DNA of 64,000 nt from Rhizobiales bacterium Ga0077537. GTDB taxonomy: Bacteria; Pseudomonadota; Alphaproteobacteria; Rhizobiales; Hyphomicrobiaceae. How positions within the stretch are numbered: the first letter of the stretch is position 1; each line of letters opens with the position of its first letter. The position numbers were made by a program, and so were the translations under genes. The stretch spans positions 62,001-126,000 of the forward strand of contig LNEM01000021.1 of assembly GCA_001464955.1 (NCBI GenBank), in the 5' to 3' direction. This document shows, in pieces, positions 51,126 through 59,168 of this stretch. Under the pieces are notes generated by a model. That model saw nothing but the letters and a program-made list of their open reading frames with translations, was not told where the DNA came from and searched no databases.

Positions 51126-51262
51126 CTGCGTCCCCGGCCGCAGCGCGTGAGCGCGAAGAGCCGGGGCCTTCCCACGTGACGACGATCTCGCCAAGCCCAC
51201 CACTGCGTCCCCCGCCGAGGGGCGTCGGCCCCGAGAGCCGGGGTCGCTTGGGACGAGATGCG
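51126..51262. repeat. dispersed repeats A and B, first copy
   Basis: Repeat A (51126-51168, 43 bases, begins CTGCGTCCCCGGCCGCAGCG) recurs at 54081-54123 with one mismatch. Repeat B (51195-51262, 68 bases) recurs at 54155-54222 with about half a dozen differences. Both are in the same orientation and order, with a 26-base gap here and a 31-base gap in the second copy. Confidence 0.85.
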
Positions 51263-51307
51263 CACGACGTTCGCCGCCCTATCGGCTCACCTCATCCTCA
51301 ACGTGAC

Positions 51308-51390
51308 GTCATGCCCGCGAAGGCGGGGACCCACGACGGGCCGGGCAGGCGGCTCGACACGCCGTGGATCCCCGCTTTCGCGGGCATGAC
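51308..51390. repeat. 83-base imperfect palindromic element
   Basis: Arms 51308-51332 (begins GTCATGCCCGCGAAGGCGGG) and 51366-51390 match as inverted repeats at about 23 of 25 positions around a central 33 bases. GTCATGCCCGCGAA-type palindromes are widespread intergenic elements in alphaproteobacteria. It is possibly a small non-autonomous or REP-like element. Confidence 0.75.
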
Positions 51391-51452
51391 GCTGTGGTGG
51401 GACGGGAGGCAGAGTACGAACAAGAGATCGCTCGGCTTGACCTGGGCGAGGC

Positions 51453-51519
51453 CATCACCGCAGCGATCCCGGGTCTCCGCACGAGCCTTCGGCTCGCGCG
51501 TCGCCCGGGAGCGCAAGGG
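51453..51519. repeat. dispersed repeat C, first copy
   Basis: 67 bases beginning CATCACCGCAGCGATCCCGG, repeated at 53961-54027 in the same orientation with a few mismatches. It contains CCCGGGTCTCC and CGCCCGGGAGCGC, and so is itself partly palindromic. Confidence 0.8.
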
Positions 51520-51538
51520 CGGCGAGCACATTTCGGCC

Positions 51539-51607
51539 GCTCGCCTGCCCCCGGCGATGGCCGACGGGTCCCGAGACCCCATCGCACCGCGATCTCGGCA
51601 GCGTCGA
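51539..51607. repeat. dispersed repeat D, first copy
   Basis: 69 bases beginning GCTCGCCTGCCCCCGGCGAT, with a more diverged copy at 53334-53402 (roughly a fifth of positions differ), in the same orientation. The two copies bracket the two-gene cassette of unknown function. Confidence 0.7.
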
Positions 51608-51749
51608 GACTGACACATTTGCGCACATTCAACCGCTCCGCAGCCGCTGTCGCTTTGTTGGCGGCGATTTCGACCGATCGTCCGGCGTGAGGCAGAGATT
51701 CCGAATCGTCGCACCTGCCGGATGCCGATTTTCGTTCGGTGGTCGCAAG

Positions 51750-52457
51750 TCAGAAACTCTCGTTGATGACCTCGAACTCGAAGCCATTGGGTGGCACGCT
51801 ACGATTGTACCGCCTGTGCCAGTCGATGAAGGGCTCGGGGCTTCTCGTCCAGCTGCGCTGGCGGTCGGGCTTGAACTCCGCTTTCAGCAGATTGGGCGCA
51901 ATTGATGCGATGTCGTCGGTCGGATTGCTCCACGTGGACGTCGCGGTCATTCGAAGGACCCGAAAATCGATGCCGTTCGTGACGACTTGCCATCTGCCGG
52001 GCCGCGTCGCGGAATCCACCATGAACGCGGTGTCCGGGCCTTGGCTCTGTCCGGCGCAGGCACGCAGAACATCGAACTCGCCATAGCGGGGAAAGGCTTT
52101 CTGGCCCCGATAACATAGCCTCGAGGGAAGCATCAGAACGCGGTCATCTCTCAGCTTGTACGTCAGCGCGTTGCCGTAGCGCTGCTTGCAGCCGGCCGAG
52201 TTCATGATCGAGAGCCACGCCCGCGAGCGGGAATTCTGATGGACGACCGTCGCTGAAAGCTTCTCGCCATCGACCTCGATGTCCGCGGTTATGCGTGCAT
52301 TCACCGTGTAGATGCAGGTCGGATGAAAGCTGTAGACAGGACTGAGCCAAAGCCAAAAGCCGAACGCGATCATCCCGGCCACGGCCAATGAGCCCCATGG
52401 TATTCGGGTGCGGCGCGCGCTCGGTTTGTCACCTGGCGGGTTAGTGTCGCGGGACAT
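51750..52457 (-). CDS. hypothetical membrane-anchored protein, second gene of a two-gene cassette
   Basis: A 235-residue protein not recognised as a known family. One N-terminal membrane segment (WGSLAVAGMIAFGFWLWLS) is followed by a soluble part, probably outside the cytoplasm, with scattered Cys (PTCIY, AGCKQRYG, SRLCYRG, LRACAG) and aromatic residues. Composition and codon use are less GC-biased than in neighbouring genes, suggesting acquisition. Its start overlaps the end of the upstream gene by 17 bases, so the pair is translationally coupled. Repeats flank the pair on both sides. Confidence 0.7.
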   Translation of the reverse strand: MSRDTNPPGDKPSARRTRIPWGSLAVAGMIAFGFWLWLSPVYSFHPTCIYTVNARITADIEVDGEKLSATVVHQNSRSRAWLSIMNSAGCKQRYGNALTYKLRDDRVLMLPSRLCYRGQKAFPRYGEFDVLRACAGQSQGPDTAFMVDSATRPGRWQVVTNGIDFRVLRMTATSTWSNPTDDIASIAPNLLKAEFKPDRQRSWTRSPEPFIDWHRRYNRSVPPNGFEFEVINESF

Positions 52458-53247
52458 CGGTCACTCGCTTTTCGGGCGCCGTGCCAAGGGCTGCGTTTAG
52501 CCACTTGGAGATGCGATTGTTGCAGGTGTCGGGCTTGCTGTCGAAATGCAGGGTGACATCCAACCGCTGCCTGTCGGAATCGAGTGCTGCCGTCACGCGC
52601 GCGCCACCCGCTGGCGTGAGCGGGCGGGCTCTGGGATTGCAGGCGGCAACCCTGTACGCGACGCGTCCGTCATGGCCGGATTCTTGGGCCGCCTGCTCCA
52701 CCCTTCTGAATTCGTAGCATTGAGCCAGTCCCCGACGCACTTGCGCGCCAGCGATGTTCCAGACCAGCTGTTGCTTGCCCATCCATTGGGGCTCCGGAAA
52801 AGTTTGCCAGACAAGCGCGTCGTCCGAAAAACGGACGTTGCTTTTCTCCGCAACGTAGTGCGGCGGCATTACCGGACGCCATACGCTGCGATCATGAATG
52901 GAGCCGACGTAGCTTGCGAATTGCTCGGGTGTAAACTGAACGGACGTGCGCGTGTACGTCGATTGAGTATAGCAGGAGGCACCGCCACCTCGGCCATGTT
53001 TCACGAGAACGACGTCGTCGGGCAGATGAAACAGCCGGCGCACCGTTTCATCGGTCCGAGGGGAGACCATCGCGTCGTCGAGATAGAACAGGTAAACCAC
53101 ACCAGCGAGCAGCCCGAAGATGAGCGTAGGCGCGAGCCTGACCCTGCCCTTCAAGCGCGACTCGACTTTGGCGAGCTGGTTCAAGCCGATGACCATCGCG
53201 ACGAGCGCACCAATCACAAGCACGGGCAAGAAAACGGTCGTAGACAC
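52441..53247 (-). CDS. hypothetical membrane protein, first gene of a two-gene cassette
   Basis: A 268-residue protein with two N-terminal hydrophobic segments (VFLPVLVIGALVAMVIGL and LAPTLIFGLLAGVVYLFYL). The soluble C-terminal part carries Cys in GASCYTQS, AQCYEF, AACNP and DTCNN, plus the aromatic block QFTPEQFASYVGSIHDRSVW. No family is recognised. The GTG start has AGGAG 5 bases upstream. Base composition is visibly lower in G+C than the chromosome around it. It is coupled to the next gene by a 17-base overlap. A shared envelope role is a guess only. Confidence 0.72.
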   Translation of the reverse strand: MSTTVFLPVLVIGALVAMVIGLNQLAKVESRLKGRVRLAPTLIFGLLAGVVYLFYLDDAMVSPRTDETVRRLFHLPDDVVLVKHGRGGGASCYTQSTYTRTSVQFTPEQFASYVGSIHDRSVWRPVMPPHYVAEKSNVRFSDDALVWQTFPEPQWMGKQQLVWNIAGAQVRRGLAQCYEFRRVEQAAQESGHDGRVAYRVAACNPRARPLTPAGGARVTAALDSDRQRLDVTLHFDSKPDTCNNRISKWLNAALGTAPEKRVTDVPRH

Positions 53248-53333
53248 GGTGTCTCCTACGGAGCCGTGTGAATTGACGTCAGATTGTATTTACGCGAATT
53301 GAATTAAGGCTTTGCAACCAGCCTACGGTGTGC

Positions 53334-53402
53334 GCTCGCCTGCCCTCGGCAAAGGCCGACGGGCCGCGAGGACCCATCGCGCCGCGCAGTCCGCAGCGTC
53401 GA
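53334..53402. repeat. dispersed repeat D, second copy
   Basis: A diverged direct copy of 51539-51607 (begins GCTCGCCTGCCCTCGGCAAA), located just upstream of the two-gene cassette and downstream of the small protein gene. Confidence 0.65.
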
Positions 53403-53443
53403 TGACGGCCCGGAGGAAAGACCCCGCGGCTACCCCAAAACAA

Positions 53444-53689
53444 TCATGTTGGACTTTGAAGCCACGGCACCTGAGGCCGCGCATCGCGCTCGGCCTCTTC
53501 CGCGCTCAGGTAAAGACCAGAATGCAATCTCGGTGACCAGTATGGACCCGAAGCATATGGCTCATCTTCGGTCTGTTCAACGTAGGATCGGAACTCGAAG
53601 AGACCGTCGCTTCTCTCCAAGATGTTCACCCTCTCTTTGCCGTCGTCATTCTCCAACACTTTGACGATCTTGGCGTGCATATACTCCAT
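53444..53689 (-). CDS. small conserved hypothetical protein
   Basis: An 81-residue protein whose core (RVNILERSDGLFEFRSYVEQ, then GPYWSPRLHSGLYLSAEEAE) looks like a small uncharacterised family seen in alphaproteobacteria: a short beta-sheet protein with aromatic residues. No signal peptide or membrane segment. GAGG lies 6 bases before the ATG, which supports the start. Its role is unknown. It lies among repeats and is oriented like the two-gene cassette, but is separated from it by about 200 bases. Confidence 0.7.
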   Translation of the reverse strand: MEYMHAKIVKVLENDDGKERVNILERSDGLFEFRSYVEQTEDEPYASGPYWSPRLHSGLYLSAEEAERDARPQVPWLQSPT

Positions 53690-53881
53690 AGTCGGCCTCG
53701 AAAGATCAGTTTATTCCAACGATAAGCAAGCCTACTCCTTATTCCGGATAGGTACGACTTCCGGTATTTCCTCCATCTCGCCGAAGTGCCACCGCGCCAC
53801 AATGGGTCCTCACGACAAGCTCGAGGATGCTAGGCAAGCATGACGAGCACGCCGCGCGCCAAGTCTGATCTTCGGCCTTCC

Positions 53882-53909
53882 CCCTCTCCCCGTTCTTACG
53901 GGGAGAGGG
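53882..53909. repeat. perfect 11-base hairpin element
   Basis: CCCTCTCCCCG (53882-53892) and CGGGGAGAGGG (53899-53909) around a TTCTTA loop. This palindrome is a common dispersed element between genes in Hyphomicrobiales. There is no T-run to make it an obvious terminator. Confidence 0.7.
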
Positions 53910-53960
53910 TCGGGGTCAGGGGCAGCGGCACGGGGGCACTCTGGCCGGCCTCGTCGAAAT

Positions 53961-54027
53961 CATCACCGCAGCGATCCCGGGTCTCCGCACGAGCCTTCTG
54001 CTCGCGCATCGCCCGGGAGCGCAAGGG
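53961..54027. repeat. dispersed repeat C, second copy
   Basis: A direct copy of 51453-51519, same length, differing at a few positions (for example TTCTGCTCGCGCATC here against TTCGGCTCGCGCGTC there). Confidence 0.8.
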
Positions 54028-54080
54028 GAGAGGCGGATGCACGGTGAGGCGCGGATCATGCTGGTGATACCTAAACCCAC

Positions 54081-54222
54081 CTGCGTCCCCGGCCGCAGCG
54101 CGTGAGCGCGGAGAGCCGGGGCCCTCACACTTCGCGACAGTCCCACCGACCCACGCCCACCACTGCGTCCCCGGCCGAGGGGCCACGGCCCCGAGAGTCG
54201 GGGTCGCTTGGGACGAGATGCG
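54081..54222. repeat. dispersed repeats A and B, second copy
   Basis: Repeat A at 54081-54123 and repeat B at 54155-54222, in the same order and orientation as the first copies near 51.1-51.3 kb, 2955 to 2960 bases away. Confidence 0.85.
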
Positions 54223-54398
54223 AAAGAGGGGTACGCCGTACGCGGCACTCTGCCCCCCACACACGGGCACCCAACATCACCCCCGCCACTCGGCCTCCAA
54301 CGGATCGGCACACGGACTCATTCTCGCCAACGTCTCGGCCCGCTTCGGCCGTGATCCTCCGGCACCTTTCGCCTCGTCCATTGAGACGGGGGAAGTCC

Positions 54399-55682
54399 TT
54401 GACCGGAGATGCGGAAACGATCGGCGGAAGCGACACCGCGCGGCAGCGCAAGGCGCTCCCCTGGCGCACCGGCTGGGCCATCCTCGCCCTGCTGCTCGCC
54501 GGGACACTGCTCCCGGTGCCCAAAGCCATCGCCGAAACATCCGCCGCCACCGCGCGCGAACTGGCCCGCCAGCCGATCCGCGAGCGCCATCTCGATACCT
54601 CGCGCGAGGAGGCGACGTCGGCGCCCCGGCGTGAGGCCGACCAGGCGATCGTCGACGGCTGGCCCCTCTATCGCTCGCGCCGCGGCCAGCAGGCCTTCAA
54701 CGAAGCCATGGCGACCCTCGCCGCGACGTCGTCGGCGGCCCCTCCCGCATCCCGGTTCGCAGGCTGCCCGGATCTAGCCTGCCGCCTCGACCTGCCGCGC
54801 TTCGACGCCGATGGCTGGCTGCCGCCCGGCCGGATCTGGCTGTCCCCCACCGAGTACGTGCTTCTCGTGCGCAGCCCCCGCCTCGCCGAAGGCCGCAGCT
54901 ATCGCCGCCACAGCCCCCGCCGCATGCGGATCTTCGTGTTCCATGAATTCCTGAACAGCTCGCGCAACACCGATCCCTACGACACCATCTCCTCCCACGA
55001 CGGATCGGTGTTCGTGTCGTTCTACATGGGAAAGCAGGGGATAGACGCCGCCGGCTTGCGCTACGTGGCCGTGATCCAGGCCGCCCCCGTCGATGTTGTG
55101 AGCGTCCACGCCACCAACCTCGGCAGCGCCGGCCCCGGCATCGAGGTGGCGAAGAACACGACCGACGAATTGCAGCAGCTGCAGGCCCGCGCCGGCATTC
55201 TGGTGGCCGAGATGGTCAAGGCGGCGCACCCCCGCCTCGAGGTCGTCAATCATCGCGGCGACGAAGGCCGCCCCATGCTGGAGGCCTACGACGAGCGCCG
55301 CGAGAAGCTCGACGAGGCCACAGCTCCGCGCACTCTCCGGCTGCCGTTCACCCCGGCCGAACCGTCGCGCCTCGCCGGCGCCGCGGCCGCACTCGGCGAC
55401 CTGATCCGCCGCGACGGCGTCTCACCCGGCATCCCGTTGCATGAGCGCGCCTTGGTGGCCTCGATGGCGGCCCGGGCTGGCACCGCGCCCCAGCCGACGC
55501 AGGCCCGCGTGCCAGCCCCCGTCCTCGTCCGATCCGCGACGCCGCGTCCGGTGGCGAGCGCCGACAACCTACCCGCACCCGCCCCACGCCTCGTCGAGCC
55601 CGTGCGCCCGGCCAACGGCCGCCTGTGCACGACCGGCGACGCGTCAGGCCGGGGCATCGTCTGCTGGCGCGCAAGCAACTGA
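54399..55682 (+). CDS. exported conserved hypothetical protein
   Basis: A 427-residue protein with a hydrophobic N-terminal export signal (GWAILALLLAGTLLPVPKAI, then AET). No family was recognised. The conserved-looking middle contains RIWLSPTEYVLLVRSP, FVFHEFLNSSRNTDPYDTIS and SVHATNLGSAGPGIEVAKN. The HEFLN could suggest a metal site but is not a full HExxH. The C-terminal 100 residues are Pro/Ala-rich and end with a Cys pair (RLCTTGDASGRGIVCW). The start is a TTG with GGGGGA upstream; no ATG fits before the signal. It is convergent with lipB, 3 bases away. Confidence 0.7.
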   Translation: MTGDAETIGGSDTARQRKALPWRTGWAILALLLAGTLLPVPKAIAETSAATARELARQPIRERHLDTSREEATSAPRREADQAIVDGWPLYRSRRGQQAFNEAMATLAATSSAAPPASRFAGCPDLACRLDLPRFDADGWLPPGRIWLSPTEYVLLVRSPRLAEGRSYRRHSPRRMRIFVFHEFLNSSRNTDPYDTISSHDGSVFVSFYMGKQGIDAAGLRYVAVIQAAPVDVVSVHATNLGSAGPGIEVAKNTTDELQQLQARAGILVAEMVKAAHPRLEVVNHRGDEGRPMLEAYDERREKLDEATAPRTLRLPFTPAEPSRLAGAAAALGDLIRRDGVSPGIPLHERALVASMAARAGTAPQPTQARVPAPVLVRSATPRPVASADNLPAPAPRLVEPVRPANGRLCTTGDASGRGIVCWRASN

Positions 55683-55685
55683 CGG

Positions 55686-56393
55686 TCAGGCCTCGGTCAT
55701 CTCCGGCACCGTCACCACACGCCGGATCGGGCCGAACCGCGCCGCGAACGTCTGCGCCAACGCCATGTCCACCTCCGGCATCGTGACGATCCGCCCGAGA
55801 TCGGCGAGGCTCGTGACGCCGTGCCCCGCGATGCCACAGGGCACGATCCCGGAGAAATGTTCGAGTTCCGGTTCGACGTTGATGCTGAGGCCGTGCAGGC
55901 TGACCCAGCGCCGGAGCCGGATGCCGAGCGCGGCGATCTTGTCCTCGACGCCCGCGCCCTTCTCGGGCCGCCGCACCCACACGCCGACGCGATCGGGCCG
56001 CGTTTCGCCCTCGACCCCGAAGTGGCCGAGCGTGTCGATCACCCAGCCCTCGAGCGCCGAGACGAACGCACGCACATCGCCGCCACGCCGCTTCACGTCG
56101 AGCATGACGTAGGCGATCCGCTGTCCCGGCCCATGATAGGTATATTGCCCGCCGCGCCCCGCCACGTGCACGGGAAAGCGGCCCGGTGCCAGCAGGTCCT
56201 GATCGCGCGCACTCGTCCCGGCGGTATAGAGCGGCGGATGCTCGAGCAGCCAGACGAGTTCGGCCGCCTCGCCGCGCGCGATCGCCCCGGCCCGACGGTC
56301 CATGAGCGAAAGCGCCGCCTCGTAGGCGACCGGCCGGTCGCTGACCACCCACTCGACCGCATCAGGCGCAGCGAGATCGCGCTCAGACGAGGC
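55686..56393 (-). CDS. lipB: octanoyltransferase LipB
   Basis: Moves the octanoyl group from acyl carrier protein to lipoyl domains, the first step of lipoate assembly. In this 235-residue protein the family blocks are [33 protein letters not shown] and [17 protein letters not shown]. The catalytic Lys is expected in [18 protein letters not shown] and the catalytic Cys in [17 protein letters not shown]. The start MASSERD is preceded by AGGGGGCGG. It overlaps the end of pncA by 11 bases, so the two genes are co-transcribed. No lipA is in the window. Confidence 0.94.
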   Translation of the reverse strand, partial: ASSERDLAAPDAVEWVVSDRPVAYEAALSLMDRRAGAIARGEAAELVWLLEHPPLYTAGTSARDQDLLAPGRFPVHVAGRGGQYTYHGPGQRIAYVMLDVKRRGGDVRAFVSALEGWVIDTLGHFGVEGETRPDRVGVWVRRPEKGAGVEDKIAALGIRLRRWVSLHGLSINVEPELEHFSGIVPCGIAGHGVTSLADLGRIVTMPEVDMALAQTFAARFGPIRRVVTVPEMTEA

Positions 56394-57018
56394 CATCGGA
56401 CCGCCCCCTGCGCACGCCGGCATCGCTCATGCGCCGCCACGCGTCGGCCAGCGTCCCGCCCGGAATAGTCGGCGCATCGATGCCCCGGCAGGCATCCTCG
56501 ATCACCGTGACGTCGAGGCCCAGCGCCTGCGCGTCGAGCGCCGTCCACGCGACACAGAAGTCCGTCGCGAGCCCGGCGACGAACACACGGCCGAGGCCCC
56601 GCTCCGCCAGATAGCCGCCGAGGCCCGTGGTCGACGTCCGATCCGCTTCGAGGAATCCTGAATAACTGTCGACCATGCGCCGGAACCCCTTGCGGAACAC
56701 CGCCTGCACGCCGGGCACGACGAGCCCGGGATGAAACGCCGCGCCGGCCGTCCCTTGCACGCAATGGTCCGGCCAGAGCACCTGCGTTCCATACGGCAGC
56801 TCGACCGTCTCGAACGGCGCCCTCCCCGCATGCTGCGAGGCGAACGAGATGTGATCCGCCGGATGCCAGTCCTGCGTCATGACGACGGCCGAAAACTGCT
56901 TGGCGATCCGGCTCACGATCCCCACCACGGCATCGCCGTCCGGCACCGCGAGCGCGCCGCCCGGGCAGAAATCGTTCTGCACGTCGACGACGATGAGAAC
57001 CGCGTCGTTCGGTTGCAT
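56383..57018 (-). CDS. pncA: nicotinamidase PncA
   Basis: Deamidates nicotinamide to nicotinate for NAD salvage. This 211-residue isochorismatase-fold enzyme has the catalytic triad region: Asp in [13 protein letters not shown], Lys in FRKGFRR, and Cys in [11 protein letters not shown]. The metal-binding motif is [12 protein letters not shown]. The start MQPNDAVLI has GGAG 9 bases upstream. A longer frame would overlap the neighbouring gene. It is coupled to lipB downstream by an 11-base overlap, an unusual pairing of NAD and lipoate functions. Confidence 0.93.
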   Translation of the reverse strand: MQPNDAVLIVVDVQNDFCPGGALAVPDGDAVVGIVSRIAKQFSAVVMTQDWHPADHISFASQHAGRAPFETVELPYGTQVLWPDHCVQGTAGAAFHPGLVVPGVQAVFRKGFRRMVDSYSGFLEADRTSTTGLGGYLAERGLGRVFVAGLATDFCVAWTALDAQALGLDVTVIEDACRGIDAPTIPGGTLADAWRRMSDAGVRRGRSDGLV

Positions 57019-57061
57019 GAAAGACAACTCCGCTTGGGCCGGTACCTTTGCCGCCACCGGA

Positions 57062-57556
57062 TCAATAATAGGCGATCGCCCGCCCGAGTCCGACAATTGT
57101 CAGCCAAACGAAGATCGACAGCCCCGCCGACACCCGGAGGCGACGCGGCACCGGCTGACTGTCCTCGATCAGCGCCAACCGGTCCATGGCTGGACCTGCA
57201 ATGAGGAACGCATTGACGCCAGCGAGGACAAGCAGCGCCATCTTCACCAGGAACAGCGGATTGAGCGCCACATGGCTCGCCTCGGCGACGAACAGCATCA
57301 GCCCCGTCGCGACGACCAGCGCCAGGAACCCGACCGCGAACCGTCGCGCCGCGAGCGCCAGCCGGAAACGCTCGTGAGCACGGATCACCCCGAGCAGCAC
57401 GAGATCGAGCACCGCCACGGCGCCCGCGAACCCCGCGACGCCGACGACGTGCGCCACATTTGCGGCCGGATAGAGCAGCGGCGACTGCCGGATCGCCGCC
57501 CCGACCCCGGACGCTTCCAGCGCAACCAGCCACTGCGGAGCCGAGGCATCCATCAT
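57062..57556 (-). CDS. DUF6644-like integral membrane protein
   Basis: A 164-residue protein with four hydrophobic helices (VAHVVGVAGFAGAVAVLDLV, FLALVVATGLMLFVAEA, PLFLVKMALLVLAGVNAFLI, SIFVWLTIVGLGRAIAYY). His residues lie in the first two helical regions (ANVAHVVG, EASHVAL), which might bind haem. It resembles the uncharacterised small membrane family I would call DUF6644, from memory and so tentative. It starts 5 bases after the DUF6152-type gene, so the two form a pair. Confidence 0.75.
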   Translation of the reverse strand: MMDASAPQWLVALEASGVGAAIRQSPLLYPAANVAHVVGVAGFAGAVAVLDLVLLGVIRAHERFRLALAARRFAVGFLALVVATGLMLFVAEASHVALNPLFLVKMALLVLAGVNAFLIAGPAMDRLALIEDSQPVPRRLRVSAGLSIFVWLTIVGLGRAIAYY

Positions 57557-57561
57557 CGGCC

Positions 57562-57912
57562 TCAGCGCATCTCGATGCTCTTGCCATCGACCGTGATGCG
57601 CTCGGCCCGGATTTCATCCTTCTCGACCTTCGACGCATAGCCGACGGCCGTGATATCGCGGCCCGCAGCGACCATCTCCGCGAGCGCCCCGCGATTGATC
57701 ATGCGTGACGTCGGCGCGAGCGTCACGGTCCACACCTTGTCGGTGCCCTGTACGGTGATCGTGACGTGCGGGTTCTCGAATTTCGAACTCATGATCTTGC
57801 CGGCGACGGTGACCGTCTTGGTCGCGTCGTAGCTGCCCCAGCCGTGGTGCGCGGCGGCGCCCCCGGCAAGCGCGAGGGTGAGCAGGCCTGTGGTGAGCGC
57901 CATGCGTACCAT
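57562..57912 (-). CDS. exported DUF6152-like protein
   Basis: A 116-residue protein with a signal peptide (MALTTGLLTLALAGGAAA), then AHHGWGSYDATKTVTVAGKI at the mature N-terminus. Two adjacent His at the mature start could bind a metal, as in similar small periplasmic proteins. VTITVQGTDKVWTVTLAPTS follows. Family number DUF6152 is assigned from memory. AGGAG lies 7 bases before the ATG. It is followed directly by the four-helix membrane protein, which may be its anchor or partner. Confidence 0.8.
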   Translation of the reverse strand: MVRMALTTGLLTLALAGGAAAHHGWGSYDATKTVTVAGKIMSSKFENPHVTITVQGTDKVWTVTLAPTSRMINRGALAEMVAAGRDITAVGYASKVEKDEIRAERITVDGKSIEMR

Positions 57913-58007
57913 GCGGAAACTCCTCTGCGTTGCCCTGAGCCCTGCACGTGGGTCGCGGACGGCCGACCTGCAAGGGCGTGACCGACGACCCGCACGCGCC
58001 GCGACGT

Positions 58008-59111
58008 CTATCCGGCGTCCTTCGCCATCTCCGGATAGAGGCCGGCGAGCCCCGCCGCGCTCGCCTCGGCAATGCCACACTCGGTGATGAAGCCCGTGAC
58101 GAGGCGCGCCGGCGTGACGTCGAAGGCCGGGTTGGCGGCCGGCGAACCCGGCGCGCCGATCTCGACCGTCGCGAGCGACCCATCGGCCAGCCGCCCGGTC
58201 ATGCGCAGCACCTCGTCCGGCGACCGTTCCTCGATCTCGATCCGCCGCCCGTCGTCGAGCCGCCAGTCGATCGTCGTGTAGGGCAGCGCCACATAGAACG
58301 GCACACCGTTGTCGCGCGCCGCCAGCGCCTTCAGGTACGTCCCGATCTTGTTCGCGACGTCGCCGTTCCGCGTCACCCGGTCCGTCCCGACGATCACGAG
58401 ATCGACGAGGCCGTGCTGCATGTAGTGTCCGCCGGCATTGTCGACGATGATCGTGTGCGGCACGCCGTGCGCGCCGAGTTCGAACGCCGTCAGCGACGCG
58501 CCCTGATTGCGCGGCCGCGTCTCGTCCACCCACACATGCACCGGAATGCCCGCGTCGTGCGCCATGTAGATCGGCGCCGTCGCCGTGCCCCAGTCGACGC
58601 ACGCGATCCAGCCGGCGTTGCAGTGCGTCAGGATGTTGACGCGCTCGCCCGGCTTCTTTCGCAACGCGATCTCCCGGATGAGCCCGAGCCCGTGCGTGCC
58701 GATGGCGCGGCAGATCTCGACGTCGTCGTCGCAAAGCCGCGCCGCCCGCTGGTAGGCCTGAGCGACCCGCTCACTGGGTGGCACCGGCGCCAGCACGCGC
58801 CGCATCTCCTCGAGCGCGAAACGCAGATTGACCGCCGTCGGCCGTTGCGCGTTGAGGAACGCGATCTGCTTTTCAAGGTTCGCGTCGCTCGGATCGTCCC
58901 GCATCGCGAGCGCGAGCCCATAGGCCGCCGTCGCCCCGATCAGCGGCGCGCCGCGCACCTGCATGGTCTTGATCGCCCGCGCGGCCTCCTCGACGGAGCG
59001 GAGCGCGATCACCTCGAAGCGATGCGGCAGCAGCGTCTGGTCGATCACCTCGACCGACCAGCCGTCGTGACCGAGCCAGATCGTCCGGTAGTGCCGTCCG
59101 TTGATCTTCAT
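58008..59111 (-). CDS. mtnA: S-methyl-5-thioribose-1-phosphate isomerase
   Basis: Converts methylthioribose-1-phosphate to methylthioribulose-1-phosphate in methionine salvage. In this 367-residue protein the signatures are MQVRGAPLIGATAAYG, the catalytic Cys in NILTHCNAG and the Asp in VIVGTDRVTRNGDVANKIGT. The length is normal for the family. It follows apt by 57 bases on the same strand. No phosphorylase (mtnP) or later salvage enzymes are in the window, so the pathway continues elsewhere. Confidence 0.95.
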   Translation of the reverse strand: MKINGRHYRTIWLGHDGWSVEVIDQTLLPHRFEVIALRSVEEAARAIKTMQVRGAPLIGATAAYGLALAMRDDPSDANLEKQIAFLNAQRPTAVNLRFALEEMRRVLAPVPPSERVAQAYQRAARLCDDDVEICRAIGTHGLGLIREIALRKKPGERVNILTHCNAGWIACVDWGTATAPIYMAHDAGIPVHVWVDETRPRNQGASLTAFELGAHGVPHTIIVDNAGGHYMQHGLVDLVIVGTDRVTRNGDVANKIGTYLKALAARDNGVPFYVALPYTTIDWRLDDGRRIEIEERSPDEVLRMTGRLADGSLATVEIGAPGSPAANPAFDVTPARLVTGFITECGIAEASAAGLAGLYPEMAKDAG

Positions 59112-59168
59112 GTCGGCCTCGCTTGCGATCGTTCGCGCGCCGCGCCGCTCGGCGCGACAATGCCGCTG

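Larger units (their letters stand above)
51071..51749. other. repeat-rich intergenic region
   Basis: A 679-base stretch with no convincing gene. It holds an inverted repeat (51308-51390) and four segments that recur near 53.3-54.2 kb (at 51126, 51195, 51453 and 51539, listed separately). The remainder is unassigned. Confidence 0.7.
53690..54398. other. repeat-rich intergenic region
   Basis: A 709-base stretch without a supported gene. It contains a perfect hairpin (53882-53909) and second copies of repeats C, A and B (53961-54222). The 175 bases before the next gene show no recognisable promoter. Confidence 0.65.

Noticed and set aside
51750-53247. Toxin-antitoxin or phage-defence cassette
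   Set aside because: Both proteins are membrane-anchored and over 230 residues, with no toxin, nuclease or ATPase motif. Only the lower G+C and location hint at mobility.
51071-54398. CRISPR array in the repeat-rich patch
   Set aside because: Repeats occur only twice each, differ in length and are not evenly spaced. No cas genes are present.
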